A program made the translations under genes and the position numbers. The notes below the pieces were generated by a model. It worked only from the letters and a program-made list of their open reading frames with translations. It was not told the origin of the DNA and made no database searches. This document shows positions 1 to 6,775 of a stretch of 10,508 nucleotides of DNA, piece by piece (position 1 is the stretch's first letter; every line of letters begins with the position of its first letter). This stretch comes from JACQNR01 sp049515175 (lineage in GTDB: Bacteria > Acidobacteriota > Terriglobia > UBA7540). The stretch is from positions 1 through 10,508 of the forward strand of contig JBEKUI010000168.1 in assembly GCA_049515175.1 (NCBI GenBank), in the 5' to 3' direction.

Positions 1-816
1 CGCGGCCTGATCCGCTATTACACGCGCGAGGCGGGCGTGCGCAACGTGGAGCGCGAGGTGGCCACCGTCTGCCGCAAGCAGGCGCGGAAGATCGCCGAGG
101 GTTCCACCGAAAAAGCCGTGCTTACGACGGACAATCTCCGCGACTTCCTGGGCATGCAACGCTTCCGCATGGAGACCGAGCTCGTGGAGCGCACGCGCCA
201 ACCCGGCGTCGCCGTGGGTCTCGCCTGGACGCCCACCGGCGGCGACGTGCTCTTCGTTGAAGCCAACGCCATGAAGGGCGGCAAGGGATTCACCATGACC
301 GGGCACGTCGGGCAGGTTATGCAGGAATCGATGCAGGCGGCACTCGCCTGGGTCCGCGCCAACGCCTCCGACTTCGGAATCGACCCCGATTTCTTCCAGG
401 CGAACGACATCCACATGCACGTGCCGGCGGGCGCCATTCCCAAGGACGGCCCCTCGGCCGGCGTGACGATGGTCACCGCCCTGGTCTCCGCCCTGACCCG
501 CCGCCCCGCGCGCGAGCGCGTCGCTATGACCGGTGAGATTACCTTGAGCGGCCAAGTTCTTCCCGTGGGCGGCATCAAGGAGAAACTCCTCGCCGCCAAG
601 CGCGCCGGCGTGCTGGAGATCCTGCTCCCGGCCGAAAACGAGCCCAACGTTCATGAGGACCTCAGCCCGGAGCTGCTGGAAGGCGTCAAACTCCACTACG
701 TTAGCGAGATTCGCGAGGTCTTCGACCTGGCGCTCCAGAAGGAAGCGATGCCGGCGAGGTCCGGTAAGCCCGGCCTGGAGATCTCGCTCACCCAGCCGGT
801 GGGGCCGCCAAACTAG
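1..816 (+). CDS. lon: ATP-dependent protease Lon, C-terminal part (5' end outside window)
   Basis: This is the last 271 residues of a Lon protease, the cytoplasmic ATP-dependent serine protease that degrades misfolded and some regulatory proteins. The frame is open from base 1 with no start in view, so the gene begins upstream. The first residues (RYYTREAGVRNVEREV) match the end of the Lon AAA+ module, the small alpha-helical subdomain. The proteolytic domain follows. The catalytic serine lies in the PKDGPSAG motif (codon 454-456) and the catalytic lysine in GGIKEKLLAAKRAG (codon 577-579), so the Ser-Lys dyad is intact. The MTGEITLSGQVLPVGG segment between them is typical of bacterial LonA. 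The C-terminal tail after the protease domain is short and proline-rich, and ends at TAG 814-816. No U-tract terminator follows. The link to the polysaccharide genes downstream is probably only positional. Confidence 0.96.
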   Translation, partial: RGLIRYYTREAGVRNVEREVATVCRKQARKIAEGSTEKAVLTTDNLRDFLGMQRFRMETELVERTRQPGVAVGLAWTPTGGDVLFVEANAMKGGKGFTMTGHVGQVMQESMQAALAWVRANASDFGIDPDFFQANDIHMHVPAGAIPKDGPSAGVTMVTALVSALTRRPARERVAMTGEITLSGQVLPVGGIKEKLLAAKRAGVLEILLPAENEPNVHEDLSPELLEGVKLHYVSEIREVFDLALQKEAMPARSGKPGLEISLTQPVGPPN

Positions 817-914
817 ATCGCGGCGGAGGAACCCGCGGAAGGACGAGCCCGGCTCAGTTCTCATCGAAGAGAGGAAGCATCGCGGTACTCTGCCCGGCCG
901 GAGCCTCAACCCGA

Positions 915-2225
915 GTGAATAATCTCAGAGGCCTGTTTCAATCAGCGCTCCGAGAACTTCCAGAGCCAGCCGCGGCGCGCTGGGCCTCGGCCTGCCTGAG
1001 CCTATCGGCTCTCACGATGCTGATTTCCCTGGCGGCTTCGCAGGCCCTGCTTGCGGCTTCAGGGATCTGCTACACCGTTCACCTGCTGCGGGACCAGCCC
1101 CGCATTTCCTTTCCTCCCATCAAGCTGCCGCTGGCGATTTTCTGCCTGGGGACGATTCTCTCGATTCTTGGCGCCGCCAGCCCCCAAGCCGGCCTTTTTG
1201 CCGTCCGCAAGATGGTGCTATTTCTGATTCTGCTCCTCGCGACGAATCTTATCGCCAGTCGCAAGCTCCTGGAATTTCTTTTCCGGGGCCTGTTCGTACA
1301 GTCCCTGCTCGCCGCCCTGGTCGGCGCCTTCCAGTTTGTTCGCCAGTATGAGGTGGCGCGCACTCTTCATCCCGATCGCCTCTATGTGGCGATGACCGTG
1401 GAGCGCATTACCGGCTTCATGGGGCACTGGATGAATTTCAGCGGGCAGCAGATGCTGGTCTTCGCCAGCCTGCTCGCATTCCTGCTTCTGAATGCTGCGG
1501 CTCCCGGCCCGGGCGGAGTCCAAGAGGAAAAAGGCAGCCAGAGCCAATCCCGGATTCTCGGGTGGCTGGTGCTGGGGGTCGTGACTCTTTCCATTGTGCT
1601 GGGATTCACGCGCGGGGTGTGGCTGGGCTGCGGAGCCGCGACGCTCTATCTGGTCGCGCGCTGGAAGCCCCGGCTACTTTGGGCCGTGCCGGTGGTTCTG
1701 GTTGTGGGTTACCTTTTCGCTCCTTCCATGGTTCGCCAGCGCGTCGCGGTGTTGGCCCACCCCCGCAACGACCCATCTCTCTCCATCCGCTTTGAAATGT
1801 GGGGCGTCGCCACCGCCATGATCCGGCAGCACCCCTGGCTCGGCGTTGGACCCAACAACATCGAGCAGCAATATGTTCTATACTTGCCGCCGGGCAAGGC
1901 ACCGGAGCCGGGCTACCACGCGCACTTGCACAGCAATTTCTTCCAGCTCGGCGCGGAACGCGGACTGCCGGTGCTCGCCGCGTGGGCCTGGATGATGGCC
2001 GCTCTCGCCTGGAGCATCGCCCGGCGCCGCCGCCGGCTGACGCAGCTCCGCTGGGTCGCTGACGCCGCCCTGGCTGCTTGGCTTGCGTTTGTCGTGGAAG
2101 GGTTCTTCGAGTTCAATTTCGGCACGTCGCCGGTGCTCATGATTTTTCTGTTCCTGATGGCGGTCCCCTTCGCCGCGGAACGGATCGAGGCTTCCGGTGT
2201 CGCGGAGTCTCCGTTCTCCGGTTGA
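915..2225 (+). CDS. O-antigen ligase / Wzy-type polysaccharide polymerase family membrane protein
   Basis: A 436-residue polytopic inner-membrane protein of the O-antigen ligase/polymerase superfamily (WaaL/Wzy). These proteins transfer or polymerise undecaprenyl-linked glycans on the periplasmic face. Around ten hydrophobic segments are visible, for example residues 28-55, 70-87, 98-113, 127-141, 179-193, 215-230, 236-248, 255-269, 351-366 and 382-417. Family hallmarks are FTRGVWLG (residues 231-238), with the conserved arginine after a membrane helix, and the large periplasmic loop containing MWG...HPWLGVGPNN (295-315) and GYHAHLHSNFFQ (333-344), where the His/Asn cluster is typical. The start is GTG at 915, with a weak GGAG about a dozen bases upstream. 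The flippase gene begins 55 bases after the stop, which suggests co-transcription. Sequence alone does not decide between ligase and polymerase. Confidence 0.9.
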   Translation: MNNLRGLFQSALRELPEPAAARWASACLSLSALTMLISLAASQALLAASGICYTVHLLRDQPRISFPPIKLPLAIFCLGTILSILGAASPQAGLFAVRKMVLFLILLLATNLIASRKLLEFLFRGLFVQSLLAALVGAFQFVRQYEVARTLHPDRLYVAMTVERITGFMGHWMNFSGQQMLVFASLLAFLLLNAAAPGPGGVQEEKGSQSQSRILGWLVLGVVTLSIVLGFTRGVWLGCGAATLYLVARWKPRLLWAVPVVLVVGYLFAPSMVRQRVAVLAHPRNDPSLSIRFEMWGVATAMIRQHPWLGVGPNNIEQQYVLYLPPGKAPEPGYHAHLHSNFFQLGAERGLPVLAAWAWMMAALAWSIARRRRRLTQLRWVADAALAAWLAFVVEGFFEFNFGTSPVLMIFLFLMAVPFAAERIEASGVAESPFSG

Positions 2226-2243
2226 AGGTCGAAAGAAATAATA

Positions 2244-2274
2244 CTGTTGACTGTCGACTGTTGACTGCCAACTT
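2244..2274. repeat. Short heptamer array (TYRACTG units), left copy
   Basis: After a partial CTG (2244-2246), three direct heptamers TTGACTG, TCGACTG and TTGACTG run from 2247 to 2267. A degenerate fourth unit, CCAACTT, ends at 2274. The same unit in reverse complement (CAGTYRA) forms the array at 10114-10144. The array fills most of the 55-base gap between the ligase and flippase genes, and ends six bases before the flippase ATG. Confidence 0.75.
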
Positions 2275-2280
2275 CTCAGC

Positions 2281-3831
2281 ATGGCGTCCAAGAACCAGAT
2301 GATCCGCAACTCGATGGTGGTGGGATTCTTCTCGCTGCTGGGCGGGCTGACGGGGATTCTCGTGGACACCAGCATCGCCGCGAATCTGGGCCTCTCACGG
2401 AGCTCGGACACCTTCTACGTGGCCTTCACAGTGCCTTACATCATCATGAATCTGCTTTACGCCACGGGGCAATTCTCGCTGGTCCCGTTCTTTGCGGCCC
2501 TGCAAGCGGGCCACGCTCCGGCGGAACTCTGGCGCGGGTTCAGTTACGCCATGACGCTGGTCTTGCTGGGGTTGGGAAGCGTGGCCCTGGTGGGAGTGGT
2601 GGGCGCGCCGGTGCTGGTTCGCGCCATCGCTCCTGGCCTCGCCGCCACCCAGACCCTATACGCCGCCCAGCTCGCGCGCTGGCTGTTTCTGGTAATCGTT
2701 CCGGCAGGCATGGCCGAGGTGATTCGCTCGTTCCTGCTCAGCCAGCGCCGCTTCGCGGTGTCCTCGGCGGTGGGATTCTTCCGCAATTCCATCGTCGTCC
2801 TCTGCATTCTGTTTCTGTTCAAGCGCTACGGCGAGTACAGCATCGTCCTCGGCTACCTGGCCGGCTACCTCGTTCAGCTGAGCGCGCTGGGAATCCAGCT
2901 GGTGGCCGCTTTCCCGGTGCGCTTCTCCCTGACCCTGGCGGGCGGCGGGGAGGCATTCCGCAACCTGCACGGAGCGGGCAGGGCCCAGATGGGCGGAGCG
3001 CTGGCCTGGCAGGGAGTGACGGTGGTGGAAAGGATCATCGCCTCTTTCCTTCCCCCCGGCTCGCTCACGGCGCTCAACTGGGGATTCAAAATCATGTCAA
3101 CGCTTGCCGAACTGCTGGTGGGCAGCGTAGGGACGGTGGCGCTGCCCGCGCTGTCGCGAGCCGTGGCCCATCAGGCCCGCGAGGAAGAGCGGCGAACGTT
3201 TCGCGACACGTTGGAAATCTGCCTGGCGCTGGTCGCCCCTGCCGGGGTCTTCTGTCTTCTCCTGAATCAGAACATCATCCGCCTGGTCTTCGAGCGTGGC
3301 CATTTCACGGCGGAAGCCACGGACCTGATGGCGCGCGTCTTCTTCTATTACAGCCTCAGCCTGTTCCTCTTCTCCTTCGTGCGGGTTCTGACCTTTTACC
3401 TCTTCGCCCGCAATGAAGGGCCCACCTTCCTGAGGCTCGCGCTCGCCCTCTATGGCCTGAACGTGGTGTTCGATCTCGTGTACGTAGGCCTGCTGCACTG
3501 GGGCGCCATCGGGATTCCGCTGGGACTTCTGACCTCGATGGCGCTCACCTGTTGGGGGGCATTTCACTTGGACCTCGCGGGACTGAAGGAGTCGCTCGAC
3601 CGGACGTTCAGGATATTCGCGCTCAAGAACCTGTTAGGGACAGCTCTGGTCGTGGGTTCGGTCTGGGCCTTGCGCCTCTGGCTGAAAGCCCCCACCACCG
3701 GCTTCGATAACTTTCTCTATCTCACGGTGCTGTGCGGCACGGGTCTGCTGGTCTTTGCCGGGGCGCTGGTGGTGCTGGGCGCCGTACCGCTCGCACGGAC
3801 CGCGGCCCAATGGGTCCGCAGCGAAGAGTAA
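2281..3831 (+). CDS. MurJ/MviN-family lipid-linked oligosaccharide flippase
   Basis: A 516-residue multispan membrane protein of the MviN/MurJ branch of the MOP exporter superfamily, which flips undecaprenyl-linked precursors from cytoplasm to periplasm. About fourteen hydrophobic segments fit the family. Recognisable blocks are the N-terminal GGLTGILVDTSIAANLGLS with SSDTFYVAF (residues 21-49), the central VGTVALPALSRAVA (283-296), and QNIIRLVFERGHFTAEAT (330-347), which is the classic 'fxRGxFt' MurJ signature. By eye, arginines known to be essential in E. coli MurJ are not matched: the PYIIMNLLYATGQFS stretch lacks the PNLLRR arginine, and GFKIM replaces ADRLM. It may therefore export a cluster polysaccharide or act as a divergent paralogue, and no murJ symbol is given. 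The ATG at 2281 has no visible Shine-Dalgarno, since the heptamer array and a pyrimidine-rich stretch precede it. It lies within a surface-glycan gene block. Confidence 0.88.
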   Translation: MASKNQMIRNSMVVGFFSLLGGLTGILVDTSIAANLGLSRSSDTFYVAFTVPYIIMNLLYATGQFSLVPFFAALQAGHAPAELWRGFSYAMTLVLLGLGSVALVGVVGAPVLVRAIAPGLAATQTLYAAQLARWLFLVIVPAGMAEVIRSFLLSQRRFAVSSAVGFFRNSIVVLCILFLFKRYGEYSIVLGYLAGYLVQLSALGIQLVAAFPVRFSLTLAGGGEAFRNLHGAGRAQMGGALAWQGVTVVERIIASFLPPGSLTALNWGFKIMSTLAELLVGSVGTVALPALSRAVAHQAREEERRTFRDTLEICLALVAPAGVFCLLLNQNIIRLVFERGHFTAEATDLMARVFFYYSLSLFLFSFVRVLTFYLFARNEGPTFLRLALALYGLNVVFDLVYVGLLHWGAIGIPLGLLTSMALTCWGAFHLDLAGLKESLDRTFRIFALKNLLGTALVVGSVWALRLWLKAPTTGFDNFLYLTVLCGTGLLVFAGALVVLGAVPLARTAAQWVRSEE

Positions 3832-3897
3832 GGCACCGAAGCCTGACGGACAAGGCAGTTCAGTGGCCCGCCAGCAGTGCGCAGCGAGTTTGCCCGG

Positions 3898-3906
3898 TGC
3901 TACAAT
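3898..3906 (+). promoter_or_regulatory. Candidate extended -10 promoter for the CmcI-like gene
   Basis: TGCTACAAT is a good extended -10 element (TGn plus TACAAT), 52 bases upstream of the ATG at 3959 and within the 127-base gap after the flippase gene. No convincing -35 lies 17-18 bases upstream, which an extended -10 can tolerate. Just downstream, CTGCT (3911-3915) and AGCAG (3923-3927) can form a small hairpin in the predicted leader. This is an inference from the motif only. Confidence 0.35.
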
Positions 3907-3958
3907 GGCCCTGCTGAAGGTGAGCAGCACAGGTGCAATCCCTCGGACGGCGTGAGTA

Positions 3959-4711
3959 ATGCCTACATCCCCAAAACGTGAGTCGTGGCTGGCGCGCAAC
4001 CGCAAGCTGCTGGCGGAAAATCCCCGACTGTTCTTTCAGAAGCTCTCCACCTGGATGAAGCCCATGCGCCAGGACTATCGCCGCCGCTGGGGCCGCGGCC
4101 TGCGGCAATGGCTCATCCGCTACCACACGCGGATCTATTCCGACAAGGTGACATGGATGGGCCTGCCAGCGTGGAAATGCGTTCTGGACACCTGGGTTTA
4201 CCAGGAGATTCTCCACGAGGTTCGCCCGGAGATTGTAATCGAAATCGGGAACGCGCACGGCGGCAGCACGCTATATCTGGCACACTTATTGGATCTGCTC
4301 GGGCAGGGCGACGTCATCGCCGTGGACATCGACCACTCGCTGTTCCAGGCCCGCCACCCGCGCATCACGACAGTCACGGGCGATAGTGCCGCGCAGGAAA
4401 CTCTGACGCGTGTGGAAGCCTTGGCGCGCGGCCGGCGGGGATTGGTGATCCACGACGGCGACCACAGCCGCGAACACGTTCTTGCCGATCTGCGCGCCTA
4501 CGCGCGCTTTGTCGCGCCGGGCGGATACTTCATCGTCGAAGACACCATCATGGACCTCTTCAAGGCGGGCGACGGCCTGGGGAGCGTCAATGGGCCGCTG
4601 GGGGCCGTGGAGCAGTTCGTGCAGGAGGATGCTCGATTCCAGATCGATGCGGAGCGGGAGAAATTCGTCCTGACCTTCAACCCGCGCGGTTACTTGAAAA
4701 GGGTAACGTGA
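3959..4711 (+). CDS. CmcI-like, cephalosporin hydroxylase family (SAM-fold) protein
   Basis: A 250-residue soluble protein resembling the cephalosporin hydroxylase/CmcI family. These are SAM-dependent methyltransferase-fold, metal-binding enzymes, often found in polysaccharide and secondary-metabolite clusters. The pattern matches the family. W66-G68 with YQEI (81-84) and RPEIVIEIGNAHGGS (89-103) gives the glycine-rich SAM loop. VIAVDID (119-125) is the acidic second strand. IHDGDHSREHVL (165-176) and YFIVEDT (190-196) carry the Asp/His and Glu-Asp residues expected to bind Mg2+. The first 55 residues are basic and helical with no signal peptide, so it is cytoplasmic. The likely role is O-methylation of a sugar in the cluster glycan. 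The start ATG has only a weak upstream purine patch. The name 'hydroxylase' is historical and no hydroxylation is implied. The substrate is unknown. Confidence 0.82.
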   Translation: MPTSPKRESWLARNRKLLAENPRLFFQKLSTWMKPMRQDYRRRWGRGLRQWLIRYHTRIYSDKVTWMGLPAWKCVLDTWVYQEILHEVRPEIVIEIGNAHGGSTLYLAHLLDLLGQGDVIAVDIDHSLFQARHPRITTVTGDSAAQETLTRVEALARGRRGLVIHDGDHSREHVLADLRAYARFVAPGGYFIVEDTIMDLFKAGDGLGSVNGPLGAVEQFVQEDARFQIDAEREKFVLTFNPRGYLKRVT

Positions 4712-4750
4712 CTTCACCCAGGCAGCATCCCTCATAAGGCTTTTCCTCGC

Positions 4751-4942
4751 ATGCAGGAGATAAAACCGCTTGAAGGCGAATCCTGGGAGCGCTGGCTGCA
4801 CACGATCCGCCGCCTCGAGTTAGAGCGTATGATGGCCCACGTCCCACTCAACCGAAGCGCAGCGGTTCTGGTATTCTCTCGTTTATTCCAGAGAGGGGGG
4901 TCAGGATACGAAACGGCTCACAGACGTTCACTTTTGGGATAG
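4751..4942 (+). pseudogene. Probable 5' remnant of a SAM-dependent methyltransferase
   Basis: An open frame of 63 codons. Residues 1-40 (ending LELERMMAHVPLNRSAAVL) read like the start of a class I SAM methyltransferase: a helix, then the hydrophobic first strand that normally runs into the ExGxG SAM-binding motif. Instead of ELGxGxG, the frame turns into VFSRLFQRGGSGYETAHRRSLLG, which matches no motif, and stops at 4942. From about 4870 onward the DNA seems to be the leader and beginning of the next methyltransferase, in another frame. I therefore read 4751-4870 as a truncated relic whose 3' part was lost when the downstream gene was joined on. There is no good Shine-Dalgarno before the ATG. 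Alternatively it is a short expressed peptide, or an artefact of a frameshift or assembly error. Confidence 0.45.
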
Positions 4943-5690
4943 GACCTGGCGCGAAAGCGGGACGTCCCGGCGATTTTGGCTTTATCGGGACTTTGACTAT
5001 GAGACGGTTCGCCTGTTGCGTGAGTCGGCGGGAGAGGGGGTTGCACGGGTGCTGGAGATCGGCGGGGGCGGCTCGCGGGTGCTCCCTTACATCGCGAAAC
5101 GGTTCGGATACAGGGCCTTTGCGACCGATTATTCGCCCGAGGGCTGCCAAGCCCTGAGGGCCAATTTCATTTCCCAGGGCCTCGCCGGCACCATTATTTG
5201 TGAAGACATGTTCCGGTCCTCGCTTCCCGCAAACTATTTCGACCTGGTTTTTTCTTCAGGGCTCATTGAACACTTTGATGATCAGGCGGCGGTGGTCCGT
5301 GAGCACATACACCGGTTGAAACCTGGGGGAAGGTTGGTGCTCATTGTGCCGAACCTCCTGGGGCTGCAGGGGAAGGTTTGCCGCCGCCTCGCTCCAATGC
5401 TTTGGGAGCGGCACCGAGTTTTCGGACCGGAAGGGTTAGCGGAGTGGCTCAGGTCCTCAGGACTCACGTCCGTCCGTTTCGGGTATCTCGGCTCTTTTCT
5501 CCTCCGCGTGGGCTCGGATCCGGACTGGAGCGTGGTCAGTCTGTGGCCGCGGTGGGTCCAAAGAGCGGTCTACTGGTCGGTACGACTGGGAAACGCCCTC
5601 ATCTCGTTCTTCTTCCGTCTCTCGCCCTGGCGACCGCATTCGCGGCTTCTTTCTCCGGCATTTTTTGCTGCGGGGACGAAACCCCAATGA
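4908..5690 (+). CDS. Class I SAM-dependent methyltransferase with apparent ACG start
   Basis: A cytoplasmic methyltransferase, about 260 residues counted from 4908. Motif I is VLEIGGGGSRVL (residues 48-59). An acidic residue after strand 2 follows in FATDYSPEGC, then FDLVFSSGLIEHFDD (motif IV region with the EHF typical of UbiE/Methyltransf_11-type enzymes) and LKPGGRLVLIVPNLLG (motif VI region). The first ordinary start codon in frame is TTG 5016, but that would remove a convincing N-terminus, KRLTDVHFWDRTW...FWLYRDFDYETVRLL, encoded from 4908 on. No ATG, GTG or TTG exists in this frame between the upstream stop at 4830-4832 and 5016. An ACG at 4908 sits seven bases after the purine run GAGGGGGG (4893-4900), exactly where an ATG would be expected. 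The true start is thus either ACG, a mutated ATG, or TTG 5016 giving a shortened protein. The substrate is unknown, and the context suggests a sugar or lipid of the surface glycan. Confidence 0.82.
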   Translation, partial: TKRLTDVHFWDRTWRESGTSRRFWLYRDFDYETVRLLRESAGEGVARVLEIGGGGSRVLPYIAKRFGYRAFATDYSPEGCQALRANFISQGLAGTIICEDMFRSSLPANYFDLVFSSGLIEHFDDQAAVVREHIHRLKPGGRLVLIVPNLLGLQGKVCRRLAPMLWERHRVFGPEGLAEWLRSSGLTSVRFGYLGSFLLRVGSDPDWSVVSLWPRWVQRAVYWSVRLGNALISFFFRLSPWRPHSRLLSPAFFAAGTKPQ

Positions 5691-5696
5691 TAAACC

Positions 5697-6680
5697 ATGA
5701 TGGCTTCTTACCGCGTTCTGGTAGTCACCAACCTCTGGCCCAACGAGGCTGACCCGGGCTACGGCAGTTTCGTAAAGGCCCAGATGGAATCGTTGCGCCC
5801 GCTGGGCGTCGATTTCGACGTGGTGTTTATCGACGGACGGCAGTCGAAGTGGAACTACTTCCGCGGCCTCGGCGAAATGCGCCGCCGGTTGAAGTCCCGG
5901 CGCTACGACCTCATTCACGCCCACTTTGGCCTGTCCGGATGGGTGGCACGCCTGCAGGGGCGTGTCCCCGTAGTCGTTTCGTTCATGGGCGACGACGTTC
6001 TCGGCCGTTTCACGCGCGAGGGCGGCGTGACGCTCTACGGACGCTTCCTGCAAGTGACCAGCTACATTCTGGCGCGGCTGGTCGCGGGCGTCATCGTCAA
6101 GAGCCCGGAAATGAAAGGGAAGTTGCGTCTGGGGTCGGCGCGAGTGATCCCGAACGGCGTTGACTTGGCGCTTTTCCGGCCCATGGACCCCGAAGTCGCG
6201 CGGCGCAAGCTGGGGCTCAATCTCCAGAAGAAGTTCGTCATCTTCCCCTACAATCTTGCCGAGGCGCGTAAACGCTACGACCTGATCAAGGCGGCGGTCG
6301 AACTTGCCGCGGTGGAGATTCCGGAGCTGGAAATCCTGCACGTCCGCGGCGTGCCGGCGGAACGGATGCCACTCTACATGAACGCCGCCGACGTTTTCGT
6401 GCTGGCCTCGATGACGGAAGGTTCGCCCAACGCCCTCAAGGAAGCCATGGCGGTCAACCTGCCGGTCATTACCGTGGCGGTCGGCGACGCTGTCGATCTC
6501 ATCGGCGCCAGCGAGGGTTGTTGCCTGGTTCACCGTGACGTCGATTCCATTGCGGAGAAGATCGTGGAGGTCTGCCGCCGCGGACGACGCAGCCGGGGCA
6601 GGGAATGGGTCGCCGATCTCGCCATGGAAAAGGTCGCCAAAGAAATCGTGGGCGTCTATCGCACGGTTCTGCGGCGCTGA
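5697..6680 (+). CDS. GT4-type glycosyltransferase
   Basis: A 327-residue GT-B-fold retaining glycosyltransferase, like the GT4 family, which adds a sugar from a nucleotide-sugar donor to a lipid-linked glycan at the cytoplasmic side of the membrane. The N-terminal acceptor domain starts with VLVVTNLWPNEADPGYGSFV (residues 7-26) and contains DLIHAHFGLSGWVA (71-84) and FMGDDVLG (96-103). The C-terminal donor domain carries IPNGVDLALFRP (151-162) and the catalytic E-x7-E pair at E241 and E249 in MTEGSPNALKEAM. At 327 residues it is slightly short for GT4 but complete in motifs. ATG 5697 follows the methyltransferase stop by six bases, and a second ATG directly follows, so either could be used. 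The tight spacing implies translational coupling with the methyltransferase gene. Confidence 0.9.
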   Translation: MMASYRVLVVTNLWPNEADPGYGSFVKAQMESLRPLGVDFDVVFIDGRQSKWNYFRGLGEMRRRLKSRRYDLIHAHFGLSGWVARLQGRVPVVVSFMGDDVLGRFTREGGVTLYGRFLQVTSYILARLVAGVIVKSPEMKGKLRLGSARVIPNGVDLALFRPMDPEVARRKLGLNLQKKFVIFPYNLAEARKRYDLIKAAVELAAVEIPELEILHVRGVPAERMPLYMNAADVFVLASMTEGSPNALKEAMAVNLPVITVAVGDAVDLIGASEGCCLVHRDVDSIAEKIVEVCRRGRRSRGREWVADLAMEKVAKEIVGVYRTVLRR

Positions 6681-6714
6681 GGATTCTCGACTGGCGGGCC
6701 GGCTCGGGAAGGTC

Positions 6715-6751
6715 TAAAATAGGCCACCGTCATCAAGATTTGTTGAATCTT
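6715..6751 (+). promoter_or_regulatory. Leader of the octahaem cytochrome gene: -10-like box and inverted repeat
   Basis: The 95-base gap before the cytochrome gene holds TAAAAT (6715-6720), a reasonable -10, with no good -35. It is followed by AAGATT (6735-6740) and AATCTT (6746-6751), a perfect 6-bp inverted repeat with a 5-base loop. The AT-rich palindrome stands out against GC-rich surroundings and ends 24 bases before the ATG. It could be an operator for a redox or nitric-oxide regulator, or a leader hairpin. The strong GGAGGA at 6764-6769, six bases before the ATG, shows that the cytochrome gene is translated independently of the glycosyltransferase gene. Confidence 0.35.
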
Positions 6752-6775
6752 ACATCCTTCCTCGGAGGACGCCAC

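Noticed and set aside
819..837. CGCGG/CCGCG inverted repeat just after the lon stop
   Set aside because: It has a five-base-pair stem, a long loop and no U-tract. In GC-rich DNA this is too weak to call a terminator.
653..922. Plus-strand open frame running from inside lon across the lon-ligase gap
   Set aside because: It overlaps the well-supported Lon C-terminus in another frame. Its product is arginine/serine-rich with no motif, typical of a shadow frame in GC-rich DNA.
3930..3942. GGTGCAATCC resembling a tRNA T-arm
   Set aside because: No acceptor stem, D-arm or anticodon arm can be built around it, so it is a chance match.
3905..3955. Possible 16-codon leader peptide before the CmcI-like gene
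   Set aside because: It has no Shine-Dalgarno and no run of a regulatory amino acid, and its ATG overlaps the candidate -10 box.
5672..5685. GGGG-ACGAAA-CCCC hairpin at the end of the methyltransferase gene
   Set aside because: It has only four base pairs, lies inside the coding sequence and is not followed by a U-tract.
5457..6533. Long minus-strand open frame (358 codons) opposite the glycosyltransferase
   Set aside because: It is antisense to a gene with clear GT4 motifs. The product is rich in H, R, E and D with no domain, as expected from the complementary strand of GC-rich coding DNA.
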